Of a stretch of 64,000 bases of DNA, positions 39,301-48,394 are shown one piece after another. A program made the position numbers and the translations under genes. Position 1 is the first letter of the stretch. Every line of letters starts with the position of its first letter. The notes below the pieces were generated by a model. It was not told the origin of the DNA, did not search any database, and saw only the letters and a program-made list of their open reading frames with translations. The stretch comes from Thioalkalivibrio sp. ALJ24 (GTDB lineage Bacteria; Pseudomonadota; Gammaproteobacteria; Ectothiorhodospirales; Ectothiorhodospiraceae), in the NCBI RefSeq assembly GCF_000377785.1, contig NZ_KB898728.1, positions 118,473 through 182,472 of the forward strand, written 5' to 3'.

Positions 39301-40266
39301 AAAGTCCGTCAGCGGCTGGCCCAGGACCTGTTCCACCGGCCGTCCGGTAACCCGGGTCCACGCCGGATTGAGGAAGGTCAGTCTCCCTCCGGCATCGGTC
39401 TGGAAGATGATGTCGCCGGCGCCTTCGATCACCTGGCGGTAGCGGCGTTCGCTCTCGGCCAGGGCCGCCTGCTCGCGGCGCAGCCGTCCGCGCGCGACCA
39501 CCTGATCCACCAATACCGGCAGTCCCTTGAGATAGCCGCCGCTCTTGAGCACGTAATCGTCGACCCCCAGCCGCAGGGCCTGGGTGGCCAGCTCCTCGGT
39601 CCCCTGACCGGTCACCAGGATCACCGGGATGTCCATCCCGCGCTCCGCGCGGATGCGGCGCGCCAGCTCAAGCCCGTCCATGCCCGGGAGGCGGTAATCC
39701 AGCAGCAGGATGTCGGGGGCGATCTCCTCCCCCGCGGCGGCACCGTCCAGACGCCGCAGGACCTCGTCGGCCGAGCCCACGACCTCCATGCGCAGATGCG
39801 GCGCCGAGCGCGCGAATTCGCGTCGTGTCAGGGAGACATCGAAGCTGTTGTGCTCGGCGTACAGCACCCGGACCGGCTCGAGTTCCGCGTGCCGCTGCAC
39901 GCGGCGATGCAGTGCGTCGCGCACCCGTGCCGGCAGTCGTTCCAGGTAGGAATCATTCTTGGGCAGGTAGTCATCGGCACCGATGCGAAAGGCCGTGACC
40001 ACGGTTTCCTGTTCGCCGTGGCCGGTCATCACGATGATCGCCTCTTCGCGGCCGGCCTCGCGCAGCCGCGGGATCAGGTCCATGCCGTTGCCGTCCGGCA
40101 GCCGCAGATCCAGCAGCAGGCAGTCGAAACGGGTTTCCTCCAGCGCGGCCCAGGCCTCGGCGATCGAGCCCGCGGTGCGGATGTCCACACTTTCCTGTCC
40201 GCGGCTCAGCGCCCGGCGCTGAAGATCGGCGTCCACAGGGCTGTCTTCCACCAGCAGGATCTTCAT
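36358..40266 (-). CDS. Large c-di-GMP signalling protein: REC-REC-PAS-GAF-GAF-PAS-GGDEF-EAL
   Basis: 1302 residues, no membrane segment. REC1 (1-120) has the intact acidic site and phospho-acceptor Asp53 with K in LPKND; REC2 (about 132-255) has Asp190 but a weaker acidic pair (YAEHN). Then PAS (about 272-395), two GAF domains (about 400-730), PAS (740-860), GGDEF with the full RLGGDEF motif (cyclase-competent) and EAL with ECL in place of EAL plus the other catalytic residues (ELEVTES, DDFGTGYSS, LKIDRS, EGIET, DEGQGF). It can be predicted to make or break c-di-GMP depending on input. It lies 140 bases after the kinase/receiver pair on the same strand and may receive its phosphoryl groups. 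Confidence 0.95.
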   Translation of the reverse strand: MKILLVEDSPVDADLQRRALSRGQESVDIRTAGSIAEAWAALEETRFDCLLLDLRLPDGNGMDLIPRLREAGREEAIIVMTGHGEQETVVTAFRIGADDYLPKNDSYLERLPARVRDALHRRVQRHAELEPVRVLYAEHNSFDVSLTRREFARSAPHLRMEVVGSADEVLRRLDGAAAGEEIAPDILLLDYRLPGMDGLELARRIRAERGMDIPVILVTGQGTEELATQALRLGVDDYVLKSGGYLKGLPVLVDQVVARGRLRREQAALAESERRYRQVIEGAGDIIFQTDAGGRLTFLNPAWTRVTGRPVEQVLGQPLTDFVDAGDHPWVEAVLSGEISPGSAPEEAAIGVLTRGGGRHWMQLQGVCEYGSGARPSGFSGNLVDVTRRVREQRLATVRARILDRLATGTRDPAFLSDVIQEVESLLPEVAASIMLRDRETGMLECVSAPSLPRSLPWLHSPVPASEGVGSCGTAAFRGESVVVPEVASHPYWEGLHAPMDAAGLQACWSFPFFDDDGEVLGTLATYLAEAREPSDEERGLIDEFTQLSGLAVQKLHAARALDHRERALQDSARMTLTLLQTESPGDVLNALLGRLGETLVGDRAWIMVVASEENGAADTPGTHRHYWLRSDPATPVRPPPLRNLSMESLPERWTARLREGEAVAGTRAEFPAQEQELLNIHGLQSLLLVPVFVEGEYRGFVGVDTQLRARAWSATDISVARIFASSLGAALSRRETVAGLRRLEAVFRSTRDGVLITDLSSRILAVNPAFTEITGYPEEEVLGQNPRILQSGYHDRDFYHAMWEELERNGYWSGELWNRRRDGTIYPEWLSLSVVTDERGRPIYYAGTITDMSELKRSESELNYLAEHDPLTDLPNRTRLHTLLSRAIEEARAERRSLGVLSLDLDRFKDVNDSLGHPAGDEALVEVARRLGEVVASPDILGRLGGDEFMVISQHTRDDDTLGEMARTLRSALEAPMLLDSGRSVHLNASIGIARFPDDGDTATTLIQHADAAMFHSKQDEREMWSFYRAELTRAASERLELEGRLREALAAGTGELHVEFQPQMRLSDGQPTGVECLSRWATPDGEGITPDRFIPVAEATGLIVPLGERILREACERGVQMLEQVRGDLVVAVNLSPVQLRDPQLVRRVGEILEETGFPAERLELEVTESAIMIQGDQAVSRLQALKTLGVRLAIDDFGTGYSSLAALQNFPLDVLKIDRSFVEQVDHEGQGRWIAATIIAMARNLHLEVIAEGIETRAQANWLRSQGCDEGQGFLYSPALPADEVLVWLRRHEHRAAAG

Positions 40267-40405
40267 GCGCGCGCCTCTTGCCGTCCCGGCGACATCAAAT
40301 CCCTCGAGCCCCGCCGCCTCGTGACTTCAGTGTGGCATCTTCCCCGCGTGGAAACACTATCCATCGGCTCCGCAGGCCCATTTGCATCCGTCTTTGTCGG
40401 GTCCG

Positions 40406-40843
40406 TCACGTGGGGGGCTGATTGAGCACACACCAGTAAAGTTCGATCTGTTCGGCCACCTCCATGAACTTGTCGAAATCCACCGGTTTCACAATGTAGG
40501 AGTTGGCACCGTACTCATAGGCGCGGCGTACGTCGCCGTCATCCGCCGACGAGGTCAGCATCACCACCGGGATGCGCGCGCAGTCGGGATGGGCCCGGAT
40601 GGCCTTCAGCACTTCGAGGCCATCCACCCGCGGCAGGCGGATATCCAGCAGGACCACGGCCGGTTCGGCCTCCTCGCCCTGACCCCAGCGATGCAGATGG
40701 CCGAGGGCTTCCTCGCCGTCGCGCGCAACCGTCAGCGGGTTGCTCAGCCGGCGCCGGCGGAAGGCATGCCGCATCAGGTCGAGGTCGACCGGGTTGTCCT
40801 CGACCACGAAAATCGGGGGCGGACCGCCGGCCGCCGGGGTCAT
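40406..40843 (-). CDS. Stand-alone response regulator receiver (Rcp1-like)
   Basis: 145 residues, one receiver domain with the acidic pair VEDNP, phospho-acceptor aspartate in VVLLDIRLPRVDG, Thr/Ser in MLTSSA and Lys in IVKPVDFDKF. The length and KPVDFDKFMEVAEQIELYW tail match Rcp1-type receivers that act with phytochrome-like kinases. Its ATG overlaps the kinase stop in an ATGA, so it is translationally coupled with the kinase. With no output domain, it probably relays phosphate to another protein, perhaps one receiver of the following GGDEF/EAL protein. Confidence 0.93.
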   Translation of the reverse strand: MTPAAGGPPPIFVVEDNPVDLDLMRHAFRRRRLSNPLTVARDGEEALGHLHRWGQGEEAEPAVVLLDIRLPRVDGLEVLKAIRAHPDCARIPVVMLTSSADDGDVRRAYEYGANSYIVKPVDFDKFMEVAEQIELYWCVLNQPPT

Positions 40844-42612
40844 TGCGGCAGCTCCACGCGGAAGGTCGCACCCTCGTCAGGGCGACTTTGCGTCTCGATC
40901 CGGGCATCCAGGCGGCGGGCGGCTCGGCGCACCAGGGCCAGGCCGACGCCGGTGCCGCCGTAGTCCTCGGCACGGTTCAGGCGCTGGAAGATCTCGAAGA
41001 TGCGCTCCTGAAAAGCCTCGCTGAAGCCGATCCCGTTGTCTTCCACCTCCAGACGCACGTTCCCGGTCCGCCGCTGCCCGCGGATGCGGACCTGCGGCCG
41101 TTCACGGCCGGCACTGAACTTGAAGGCGTTCTCCAGCAGGTTGCGCAGGATCAGTCCCAGACCGTCGGGATCGGTCTCGATCTCCAGTTCCTCCGGCACG
41201 TCGATCGTGGCCGTGGCCGCCGCCGGGTATTCCGTCTCCAGGTTGCGCAGGATCTCTTCCACCAGCTCGCGCACGCGGATCCGGCGCTGCTCCAGCGGCC
41301 GCCGCTCCATATGCGAATAGGCGAGCAGGTCCCCGATGAGCTCGTTCATCTGTGTCACGCCCTCACGGATGCGGGTCAGGAACTCCCGGCCCTCGTCGTT
41401 CAGCCGTTCGCCGTGGTCGGCCTCCAGCAGACGGCTGTACCCTTCGATACCGCGCAGCGGGGCCTTGAGGTCATGCGACACCGCGTAGGAGAACGATTCC
41501 AGTTCCTGATTGGCGGCCTGCAGCTCGGCCGTACGCTGCTGCACCCGGCGCTCCAGATCGGCATTCAGGGCCCGCAGTTCCAGTTCGGCCTGACGCAACT
41601 CGGTGACATCCAGAGCGGTCCCGCGCACGCTCCAGCCGTCCGCGCCCCCCCGAAGCGGCCGCTGGATGCTGAATCGCAGCCAGGTCTCGGGGCCGCGTGA
41701 CGGGTGACGCCGCACCTGCAGGCATTGCCTTTCCGGCGGCGTGCCAGCCGCCATGTCGCGCAGGGCGGTGGCCAGCCGCGGACCGTCCGCGGTGGCCGTA
41801 TCGAGGTCGCGCTGCAAAAGCGTCGGGACGTCCGGCTCGGGACTGTCCGGCGCATGCCCCAGCAGCCGGAACAGCTGCTCCGACCACCAGAACCCGTTGT
41901 CCGGATCGTACTCCCAGATCCCCAGCCCGGCGTCCCGCTCCGCGCGTTCCAGCCGCTCCATCTGCCGCTCGCGCTCCTCCTCCAGATGCCGGCGTTCGGT
42001 GATGTCCAGCAGCACTCCGTGGATGCGGGTCACCTGCCCGTGCACATCGCGACTGAGCCAGGTCCGGTCCTCCACCCAGACCACGCCGCGCCGCGGCAGC
42101 ACCAGACGGTAGATCTGGGTATATTCGTCCGGGCCCTGTTCGATGTGGTGCTGCACGTCTTCCACAATGACCGGCAGATCCTCATGGTGGATCAGGCTCG
42201 CGTAATCCGACGTGCCCGCCAGCAGAGCCTCGCGCTCCAGACCCCAGCGCTCGGCATTCGAAGACACGTAGGTCACAGGCCAGCCGGGGGATGCCTGCCA
42301 CTCGATCGCCAGCACCGGAGAATGCTCGAGGATACGCTCGACCCGGCGCGCCTCGCGCGCCTGACGGTCCCGCGCAGCCAGCGAGGGATGGATCAGCAGG
42401 AACAGCAGCCCGGCCGTCACCAGCACGTAGGCCCAGCCCTTCCAGGTCTGCAGCCGGGACAGCAGCTCCAGATCGTCCACCAGCGCCAGCAACGCCTGAT
42501 CGGAAAACGCGATCCAGGTCAGACCGACCGCCAGGTAGGTCAGGGTGATGCCCAGCGCCGTCATTGCGGCTCCGTGCCGCATACGCATGGCCGGATGCTT
42601 CGCGCCTGTCAT
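40840..42612 (-). CDS. Membrane-bound PAS sensor histidine kinase
   Basis: 590 residues from the ATG at 42612, which has GGAGG 6 bases upstream. Two hydrophobic helices (about 17-36 and 58-76) with only about 20 residues between them are followed by two PAS domains (about 90-215 and 225-345), a short coiled coil, HisKA with phospho-acceptor His380 in YAVSHDLKAPLRGIEGYSRLL, and HATPase_c (LLENAFKF, VEDNGIGF, GGTGVGLAL). The sensed ligand is unknown. It is coupled by ATGA to the receiver gene and followed by the large c-di-GMP protein. Divergent from hisI. Confidence 0.94.
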   Translation of the reverse strand: MTGAKHPAMRMRHGAAMTALGITLTYLAVGLTWIAFSDQALLALVDDLELLSRLQTWKGWAYVLVTAGLLFLLIHPSLAARDRQAREARRVERILEHSPVLAIEWQASPGWPVTYVSSNAERWGLEREALLAGTSDYASLIHHEDLPVIVEDVQHHIEQGPDEYTQIYRLVLPRRGVVWVEDRTWLSRDVHGQVTRIHGVLLDITERRHLEEERERQMERLERAERDAGLGIWEYDPDNGFWWSEQLFRLLGHAPDSPEPDVPTLLQRDLDTATADGPRLATALRDMAAGTPPERQCLQVRRHPSRGPETWLRFSIQRPLRGGADGWSVRGTALDVTELRQAELELRALNADLERRVQQRTAELQAANQELESFSYAVSHDLKAPLRGIEGYSRLLEADHGERLNDEGREFLTRIREGVTQMNELIGDLLAYSHMERRPLEQRRIRVRELVEEILRNLETEYPAAATATIDVPEELEIETDPDGLGLILRNLLENAFKFSAGRERPQVRIRGQRRTGNVRLEVEDNGIGFSEAFQERIFEIFQRLNRAEDYGGTGVGLALVRRAARRLDARIETQSRPDEGATFRVELPQ

Positions 42613-42742
42613 GCCGTCCTCCCGGGGTCCACCGCCTGTCTTCCCCGAGGATCGCCCGACCGTTGCCGGGGCGCAACATTTCGCCGCATGCCGGGCGCGC
42701 GATGTTATCCTCCGCGTTCTCCCAACACCCGCTGATCGCCCC

Positions 42743-43174
42743 ATGTTCAAGACCCTGGAAAAGGCCCCCGCCGGGCAGCGCCAACCCCTCGCCGAGGTCC
42801 TGGAGCGCGTGCGCTTCAACGCCGACGGCCTGATCCCGGCCATTGCCCAGCAGGAAGACAGCGGCGAGGTCCTGATGATGGCCTGGATGAACCGCGAGGC
42901 CCTGGAGGAGACCCTGCGCACCGGACGGGTCTGCTACTGGTCGCGTTCGCGCGGGGCGCTGTGGCGCAAGGGCGAGTCCTCCGGGCAGGTCCAGCAGCTG
43001 CGGTCGCTGCATCTGGACTGCGACGGCGACACCGTGCTGGCGAAGGTCGATCAGACCGGCCCCGCCTGCCACACCGGCCGGCGCAGCTGCTTCTATCTGC
43101 AGGTCGACGGCGATCAGGTCGCCGTGACCAGCGACCCGCAGATCGACCCCGAGACCCTCTACGGCGCCTCCTGA
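42743..43174 (+). CDS. hisI: Phosphoribosyl-AMP cyclohydrolase HisI
   Basis: 143 residues. The family block is [37 protein letters not shown], and metal-site residues occur in [10 protein letters not shown] and [13 protein letters not shown]. It opens the adenine ring in step 3 of histidine biosynthesis. HisE, the usual partner, is absent here, so the enzyme is the stand-alone HisI form, encoded away from other his genes. cysS follows after 23 bases. No strong ribosome binding site is visible; an extended -10 (TGTTATCCT near 42702-42710) may serve as promoter. Confidence 0.95.
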   Translation: MFKTLEKAPAGQRQPLAEVLERVRFNADGLIPAIAQQEDSGEVLMMAWMNREALEETLRTGRVCYWSRSRGALWRKGESSGQVQQLRSLHLDCDGDTVLAKVDQTGPACHTGRRSCFYLQVDGDQVAVTSDPQIDPETLYGAS

Positions 43175-43197
43175 AACCGCGACAAGGAACACCGAAC

Positions 43198-44613
43198 ATG
43201 GCCGACGCCAGCGCACCGCAGCTCGTCATCCACAACACCCTCGGGGGGCAGCGCGAGCCCTTCGTCCCCGCCAACCCGCGGCGGGTGACGATGTATGTCT
43301 GCGGGCCGACCGTGTACAACCGCGTGCATGTGGGCAACGGCCGGCCGGTGGTGGTGTTCGACGTGCTGTTCCGCGTGCTGCGCGCACTCTACGGACCGGA
43401 GCACGTGGTCTACGCCCGCAACATCACCGACGTGGACGACAAGATCAATCAGGCCGCGCGCGACAACGGCGAACCCATCGCCGCGCTGACCGAACGCTTC
43501 ACCCGGGCCTTCCACGAGGACATCGCCCGGCTCGGCACCCTGGAGCCGACCCTCGAGCCCCGGGCCACCGATCACATCGCCGAGATGATCGCCCTGATCG
43601 AGGATCTGCTCGCGCGCGGCCACGCCTACGCGGCGGACGGCCACGTGCTGTTCGACGTAACCTCTTACCCTGCCTACGGCGCCCTGTCCGGGCGCACCCT
43701 GGAGGCGATGCAGGCCGGGGCCCGGGTGGAAGTCGCCGACTACAAGCGCCATCCCGGCGACTTCGTGCTGTGGAAGCCGGCCGGCGCGGACGAACCCGGC
43801 TGGGACAGCCCCTGGGGCAACGGCCGCCCGGGCTGGCACCTGGAATGCACCGCGATGATCCGCACCCACCTCGGGCACGCGATCGACCTGCACGGCGGCG
43901 GCCACGACCTGGTGTTTCCGCACCACGAGAACGAGATCGCCCAGGGCTGCGCGGCCGCGGGCTGCGAGGAACACGGCGGCCATTACGCCCGCTACTGGAT
44001 GCACAACGGGCACGTGACCATCGAAGGCGAGAAGATGTCCAAGTCGCTGGGCAACTTCCGCCTGCTGCACGATCTGCTGCAGGTCTGGCCCGGGGAGGTG
44101 CTGCGCCTGGCGCTGCTGTCGCGCCACTACCGCGCGCCACTCAACTTCTCCGAGGACACCCTGGAACAGAGTCGCAACGCACTGGACGGTCTCTACCGGG
44201 TGCTGCGCGAGCATGCGGACATCGAGGCGCTCCCCGCCGAGGCCGGTGACACCCCGGTCTTCGCCGCCCTGCTGGACGACCTCGACACCGCCGGGGCGAT
44301 CACCGCCCTGCACCGCATGGCGGATGCCCTGCAGGCCGCGGGTGACGCGGACGAACGGGCCCGCCGCAAGGGCGAACTGCTGGCCGGCGCCGGACTGCTG
44401 GGCCTGCTGCAGCAGGAACCCGAGGCCTGGTTCCGCGGCGACGCGGCGCAGGACGAAGACCTCGCCGCCTGGGTGGAGGAGCGCATCGCCGCGCGCGCCG
44501 AGGCGCGGCGCGCGCGCGATTTCGCCACCGCCGACGCGATCCGCGACGAGCTGACCGCCAGCGGCATCGAACTGGAGGACACCCCGGATGGCACCCGCTG
44601 GCAGCGCGCCTGA
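43198..44613 (+). CDS. cysS: Cysteinyl-tRNA synthetase
   Basis: 471 residues from the ATG at 43198; AAGGA lies about 10 bases upstream. The first cysteine of the zinc site is in YVCGPTVYN; the class I signature appears as HVGN, the KMSKS loop is intact ([11 protein letters not shown]), and further zinc ligands lie in WHLECTAM and [10 protein letters not shown]. It charges tRNA-Cys. The DUF1007 gene starts inside its last 26 bases, in another frame. Confidence 0.97.
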   Translation: MADASAPQLVIHNTLGGQREPFVPANPRRVTMYVCGPTVYNRVHVGNGRPVVVFDVLFRVLRALYGPEHVVYARNITDVDDKINQAARDNGEPIAALTERFTRAFHEDIARLGTLEPTLEPRATDHIAEMIALIEDLLARGHAYAADGHVLFDVTSYPAYGALSGRTLEAMQAGARVEVADYKRHPGDFVLWKPAGADEPGWDSPWGNGRPGWHLECTAMIRTHLGHAIDLHGGGHDLVFPHHENEIAQGCAAAGCEEHGGHYARYWMHNGHVTIEGEKMSKSLGNFRLLHDLLQVWPGEVLRLALLSRHYRAPLNFSEDTLEQSRNALDGLYRVLREHADIEALPAEAGDTPVFAALLDDLDTAGAITALHRMADALQAAGDADERARRKGELLAGAGLLGLLQQEPEAWFRGDAAQDEDLAAWVEERIAARAEARRARDFATADAIRDELTASGIELEDTPDGTRWQRA

Positions 44614-45280
44614 ACGGGGTCTCCGCAGCGACGTCCGGGCACGCGCCCGGCTGGCGCCGGCATTTCTGCTGGCAGTGGCGGCCGGTCTGCCCGCGATGGC
44701 CGCGGCCCACCCGCATGCCTGGATCGACCTGCGCGTGACCCTCGACTTCGACGCCGACGGCCGGCTGGCCTCGATGCACCAGCTGTGGGTGATCGACCCG
44801 ACCTACAGCCACATGCTGCTGGAGGACATGACCCGCGACATGGACGGCGACGCCGGCATCGACTCGGTGCTAGAAAAGGTCGGCCCGCGCATGCTCGACA
44901 ACCTCGCCGAATACGACCACTTCACCGAGCTGGAGGTCGCGGGCGAGACCCGCGAAACCCCGCCGGCGCAGGCCCCCGATCTGCAGCTGCGGGACCGTCG
45001 CCTGCATCTGGGCTTCGAGCTCCCGCTGGACGAACTCGACGTCGATACGGACACCGAATTCAGCTATCGGGTGTACGACCCGACCTACTGGATCGAGGTG
45101 CGTCACGACCCCGATGACGTGATCCAGGTCAATAACGGCGGCTGCCGGGTCGACCTGCGCGAGGCCCGCCCGGATCCGCAGCTGGTGCGCTACGCCGCCA
45201 CCCTGGAACGCGACTCGCGCAGCCCGGTCGAAGACCTCGGGCGCCATTTCGCCGAGATCGCGAGCCTGGAATGTGACTGA
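44588..45280 (+). CDS. DUF1007 exported protein, partner of NicO-type permease
   Basis: 230 residues. A signal peptide ([20 protein letters not shown]) is followed immediately by [11 protein letters not shown], the conserved His-rich N-terminus of DUF1007 (COG3683), which could bind metal. The remainder has beta-rich segments such as [23 protein letters not shown]1007 genes are regularly next to NicO/RcnA-like permeases; the protein is thought to be a periplasmic metal-binding or delivery factor. It overlaps cysS by 26 bases and precedes the NicO gene by 45 bases, which contain a Zur-like box. Confidence 0.87.
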   Translation: MAPAGSAPERGLRSDVRARARLAPAFLLAVAAGLPAMAAAHPHAWIDLRVTLDFDADGRLASMHQLWVIDPTYSHMLLEDMTRDMDGDAGIDSVLEKVGPRMLDNLAEYDHFTELEVAGETRETPPAQAPDLQLRDRRLHLGFELPLDELDVDTDTEFSYRVYDPTYWIEVRHDPDDVIQVNNGGCRVDLREARPDPQLVRYAATLERDSRSPVEDLGRHFAEIASLECD

Positions 45281-45305
45281 CGCCGGTTCCCGAACGAATC
45301 ATCGC

Positions 45306-45320
45306 TGTTATACCATAACG
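45306..45320 (+). promoter_or_regulatory. Zur-like operator overlapping a possible -10 of the NicO gene
   Basis: TGTTATA-C-CATAACG matches the gammaproteobacterial Zur core TGTTATA-N-TATAACA at 12 of 14 positions, with inverted GTTAT/ATAAC arms. It ends 5 bases before the ATG at 45326, and no Shine-Dalgarno sequence stands between. If TTATAC within it is the -10, the transcript would be almost leaderless. Assignment to Zur (zinc) and not Nur (nickel) is an inference from the consensus. Confidence 0.6.
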
Positions 45321-45325
45321 CAATC

Positions 45326-46453
45326 ATGAGACCCGTGACCCGGCCATCCTCCTCTCGCACGGGGGCCCTGCTCCTGTTCCTGCTGCTGCTCGGGCTGCTG
45401 CCCGCGCTGGCCACGGCCGGCCACCCGCTGGGCGGCGGCGCGGAAGAAGAGAGCGCACCGGAACCCGATCCCGACGCCCCGGGCCTCGCCGATCCGCCGG
45501 CGGAGCTCGCCGACCCCGACGCCGGGGAAGAATGGCCGGTGGACGACGAGGCGGGCCCGCTGGAACGCCTGGTGGGCTGGGTGCTGCAGACCCAGCGCCA
45601 GCTGCATCGCGACCTGACTCAGGGACTGCACGGCCTGCGCGACGCCCCCTCGGCGCAGGCCGGGGGCCTGCTGATCCTGGTCAGCTTCCTCTACGGCGTG
45701 TTCCATGCCGCCGGCCCCGGGCATGGCAAGGCGGTGATCACGACCTACCTGCTGACCCAGCCACAGAACCTGCGCCGGGGCATCGCGCTGTCCACCCTGT
45801 CGGCGCTGGCCCAGGGGCTGACCGCGATCCTGCTGGTGGGTGTGCTGGTCGGCATCCTCGGCTGGCTGACGCGCGAGACCCTGGGCCAGGTGCGCCACCT
45901 GGAGGTCGCCAGCTTCGCGCTGGTGGGACTGCTGGGCGTATGGCTGATGTGGCGCGGCCTGCGCCAGGCCTGGCGGCGCCGGCGCGCGGCCGCGAACGCG
46001 CACCATGACCCCGGGCACCACCACGAACATGCCCATGATCATGACCACGGGCACGATCATGACCACGACTGCGGTTGCGGCACACCCCACCACGTCGACC
46101 CCGACCACCGGGGCACCTGGTGGGGCACGGTGCTGGCAGTGGGGATCCGGCCCTGCTCGGGGGCGGTGCTGATCCTCGCGGTCTCGGTCGCGGTGGGTCT
46201 GGTCTGGGCCGGGGTCGCGGCAGTGCTCGCGATGTCGCTGGGGACCGCGATCACGGTCTCGGTGCTCGCCGCCCTGGCGGTGTATGCCCGCGACTGGACA
46301 CGGCGACGCTTCGCCGGCACCCGCGCGGCCGGCCTGACCTGGATCGGCCCCGCCTTCGGTCTCGCCGGCGGCGCCGTCATCGCGGTACTGGGCTTCAGCC
46401 TGGTGCTGGGTGCGGTGGCCGCCGGCCCGGCGATGCACCCGCTGGGGATGTAG
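45326..46453 (+). CDS. NicO-family divalent metal permease (RcnA/NiCoT-like)
   Basis: 375 residues. A signal-like helix (LLLFLLLLGLLPALATA) precedes a Pro/Glu-rich periplasmic stretch and six or more transmembrane helices. Family motifs are FHAAGPGHGKAVITTYLL (about 126-143) and GIRPCSGAVLILA (about 273-285). A His/Asp-rich loop at about 226-261 (HHHEHAHDHDH) is typical of Ni, Co or Zn transporters. Whether it imports or exports metal is not evident, though the Zur-like box just upstream would favour zinc uptake or allocation. It goes with the DUF1007 gene. Confidence 0.88.
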   Translation: MRPVTRPSSSRTGALLLFLLLLGLLPALATAGHPLGGGAEEESAPEPDPDAPGLADPPAELADPDAGEEWPVDDEAGPLERLVGWVLQTQRQLHRDLTQGLHGLRDAPSAQAGGLLILVSFLYGVFHAAGPGHGKAVITTYLLTQPQNLRRGIALSTLSALAQGLTAILLVGVLVGILGWLTRETLGQVRHLEVASFALVGLLGVWLMWRGLRQAWRRRRAAANAHHDPGHHHEHAHDHDHGHDHDHDCGCGTPHHVDPDHRGTWWGTVLAVGIRPCSGAVLILAVSVAVGLVWAGVAAVLAMSLGTAITVSVLAALAVYARDWTRRRFAGTRAAGLTWIGPAFGLAGGAVIAVLGFSLVLGAVAAGPAMHPLGM

Positions 46454-46535
46454 CCAGGAGGTTTCGCGTTGCCCTTGCCCCGGGGCCGGTCGGTCCTCTA
46501 ACTTGCGAGGCGAGACCAGTCCTGCGAGACGCCGC

Positions 46536-48356
46536 ATGTCCTACGCCCAGGTCCACCCGGGGACCATCCGTCCGGAAGACGCCCCCTCCCTGCCCGCGCT
46601 GTTCCGCGCCCGTGTGGCCGCGACCCCGGACGCCCCGGCCTATCGCCAGTTCGATCCCGAGCGCGAGGACTGGACCTCCACTACCTGGGACGAGATGGGC
46701 CGCATGGTCGACCGCTGGCAGGCGGCGCTGGCCACCGAAGGGCTGCGCCCGGGCGATCGGGTGGCCATCATGGTCGGCAATTCCCGCGAGTGGATCGCGG
46801 CCGACCTCTCGGCCATGGAGATGGGCCTGGTCACGGTACCGCTTTATACCGACGACCGCCCGGAAAACGTCACCTACATCGTCGGTCAGACCCAGGCCCG
46901 CGCCCTGCTGATCGGCGACACCGTGCACGGGCGCCGCCTGATGGAGCATCTGGAGAAGATGCCGTCGCTCAAGCGGGTGGTACGCCTGACCGAAGGCAAC
47001 GACGTCCCCGCCAGTTCCCGGGTCACAGGCCTGGAGTCGTGGCTGGAGACCGGTGAGCCGGATGCGATTCACTATCCGGAACTGGAGCCGGATGCGCTGG
47101 CCACCATCGTCTACACCTCGGGCACCACCGGGCGTCCGAAGGGCGTGATGCTGTCGCACCGCAACATCCTGGAGAACGCCTGGGCCTCGTCGCTGACCGG
47201 CCCGCTGGGACCGTCCGACCGGTTCCTGTCGTTCCTGCCGTTGTCGCACATGCTGGAGCGCACGGCCGGCTGCTACATGCCCATGATGGTCGGGGCCGAG
47301 GTCGCCTTCGCCCGCTCGATCCAGCGGCTCGGCGAGGATCTGCAGACCATCCGGCCGACCGTGCTGATCTCGGTGCCACGGATCTACGAGCGCGTGCACG
47401 GCCGCATCCGCGCCGGGCTGCGGCAGAAGTCGGCCGTGGGGCGCTGGCTGTTCGAAAAGACCGTCTCCGTTGGCTGGCGACGTTTCGAACACCAGCAAGG
47501 GCGCGCTGGCTGGTCCCCCGGCTTCCTGCTGTGGCCGCTGCTCGACCGCCTGGTCGCGCGCAAGGTGCTCGACCGCCTGGGCGGCCAGGTGCGTTTCGCG
47601 GTCTGCGGCGGGGCCCCGCTGCCCCCGCCGGTCGCGCAGCTGTTCATCGGCCTCGGGCTGCCGGTGCTGCACGGCTACGGCATGACCGAGGCCGGGCCGG
47701 TGGTCACCGTGAACACCCCGGACGACAACCTGCCGGCCTCCATCGGCAAGCCGCTGAAGGACGTCGAGGTACGCATCGGCGACAACCAGGAACTGCAGAC
47801 GCGCTCGAACTGCGTGATGCTGGGCTACTGGAAGAACGAGGAGGCCACGCGCGAGACCATCGACGCCGAGGGCTGGCTGCGCAGCGGCGACCAGGCGCGC
47901 ATCGACGACTCGGGCCACGTGTTCATCACCGGCCGGATCAAGGACATCCTGGTGCTGACCAACGGCGAGAAGGTGCCCCCGGCGGACATGGAGATGGCCA
48001 TCGGCCTCGACGGCCTGTTCGACCAGATCATGGTGGTCGGCGACGGCCACCCGTTCCTGACTGCGCTGATGGTGCCGGAACCGGACGCCTGGCAGACCTT
48101 CGCCTCCGACCAGGGGATCGATCCGGCGACCGCCGGCGAACCGCCGCGCAAGGTGGAACGCGCGATCCTTGACCGCATTCACCACCAGCTGGCGGATTTC
48201 CCCGGGTATGCCCGTATCCGCCACGTCTACGTGATTCACGAACCCTGGACGGTAGAGAACGGGATGATGACCCCGACCATGAAGCTCAAGCGCCCGGTCG
48301 TCCAGGAGCACTACCGCGAGGCGATCGAGAGCATGTACGAGGGGCGCGACCGCTGA
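46536..48356 (+). CDS. AMP-forming long-chain acyl-CoA synthetase family protein
   Basis: 606 residues. The adenylation motifs are TIVYTSGTTGRPKGVMLSH, LPLSHMLER, HGYGMTEAGPVV, SGDQARID and TGRIKDILVLTNGEKV. They fit the FadD/long-chain fatty acid CoA ligase (FAA1-like) branch; the lysine at the C-terminus (MKLKRPVV) is present. It would activate fatty acids with ATP and CoA. No beta-oxidation gene lies beside it. An open frame extends upstream to 46410 but similarity starts at MSYAQVHPGTI. Convergent with scpB. Confidence 0.9.
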   Translation: MSYAQVHPGTIRPEDAPSLPALFRARVAATPDAPAYRQFDPEREDWTSTTWDEMGRMVDRWQAALATEGLRPGDRVAIMVGNSREWIAADLSAMEMGLVTVPLYTDDRPENVTYIVGQTQARALLIGDTVHGRRLMEHLEKMPSLKRVVRLTEGNDVPASSRVTGLESWLETGEPDAIHYPELEPDALATIVYTSGTTGRPKGVMLSHRNILENAWASSLTGPLGPSDRFLSFLPLSHMLERTAGCYMPMMVGAEVAFARSIQRLGEDLQTIRPTVLISVPRIYERVHGRIRAGLRQKSAVGRWLFEKTVSVGWRRFEHQQGRAGWSPGFLLWPLLDRLVARKVLDRLGGQVRFAVCGGAPLPPPVAQLFIGLGLPVLHGYGMTEAGPVVTVNTPDDNLPASIGKPLKDVEVRIGDNQELQTRSNCVMLGYWKNEEATRETIDAEGWLRSGDQARIDDSGHVFITGRIKDILVLTNGEKVPPADMEMAIGLDGLFDQIMVVGDGHPFLTALMVPEPDAWQTFASDQGIDPATAGEPPRKVERAILDRIHHQLADFPGYARIRHVYVIHEPWTVENGMMTPTMKLKRPVVQEHYREAIESMYEGRDR

Positions 48357-48394
48357 ACGGCCGGCCCCGCTGCCCCCTGCGGGACGGGTGTGAC

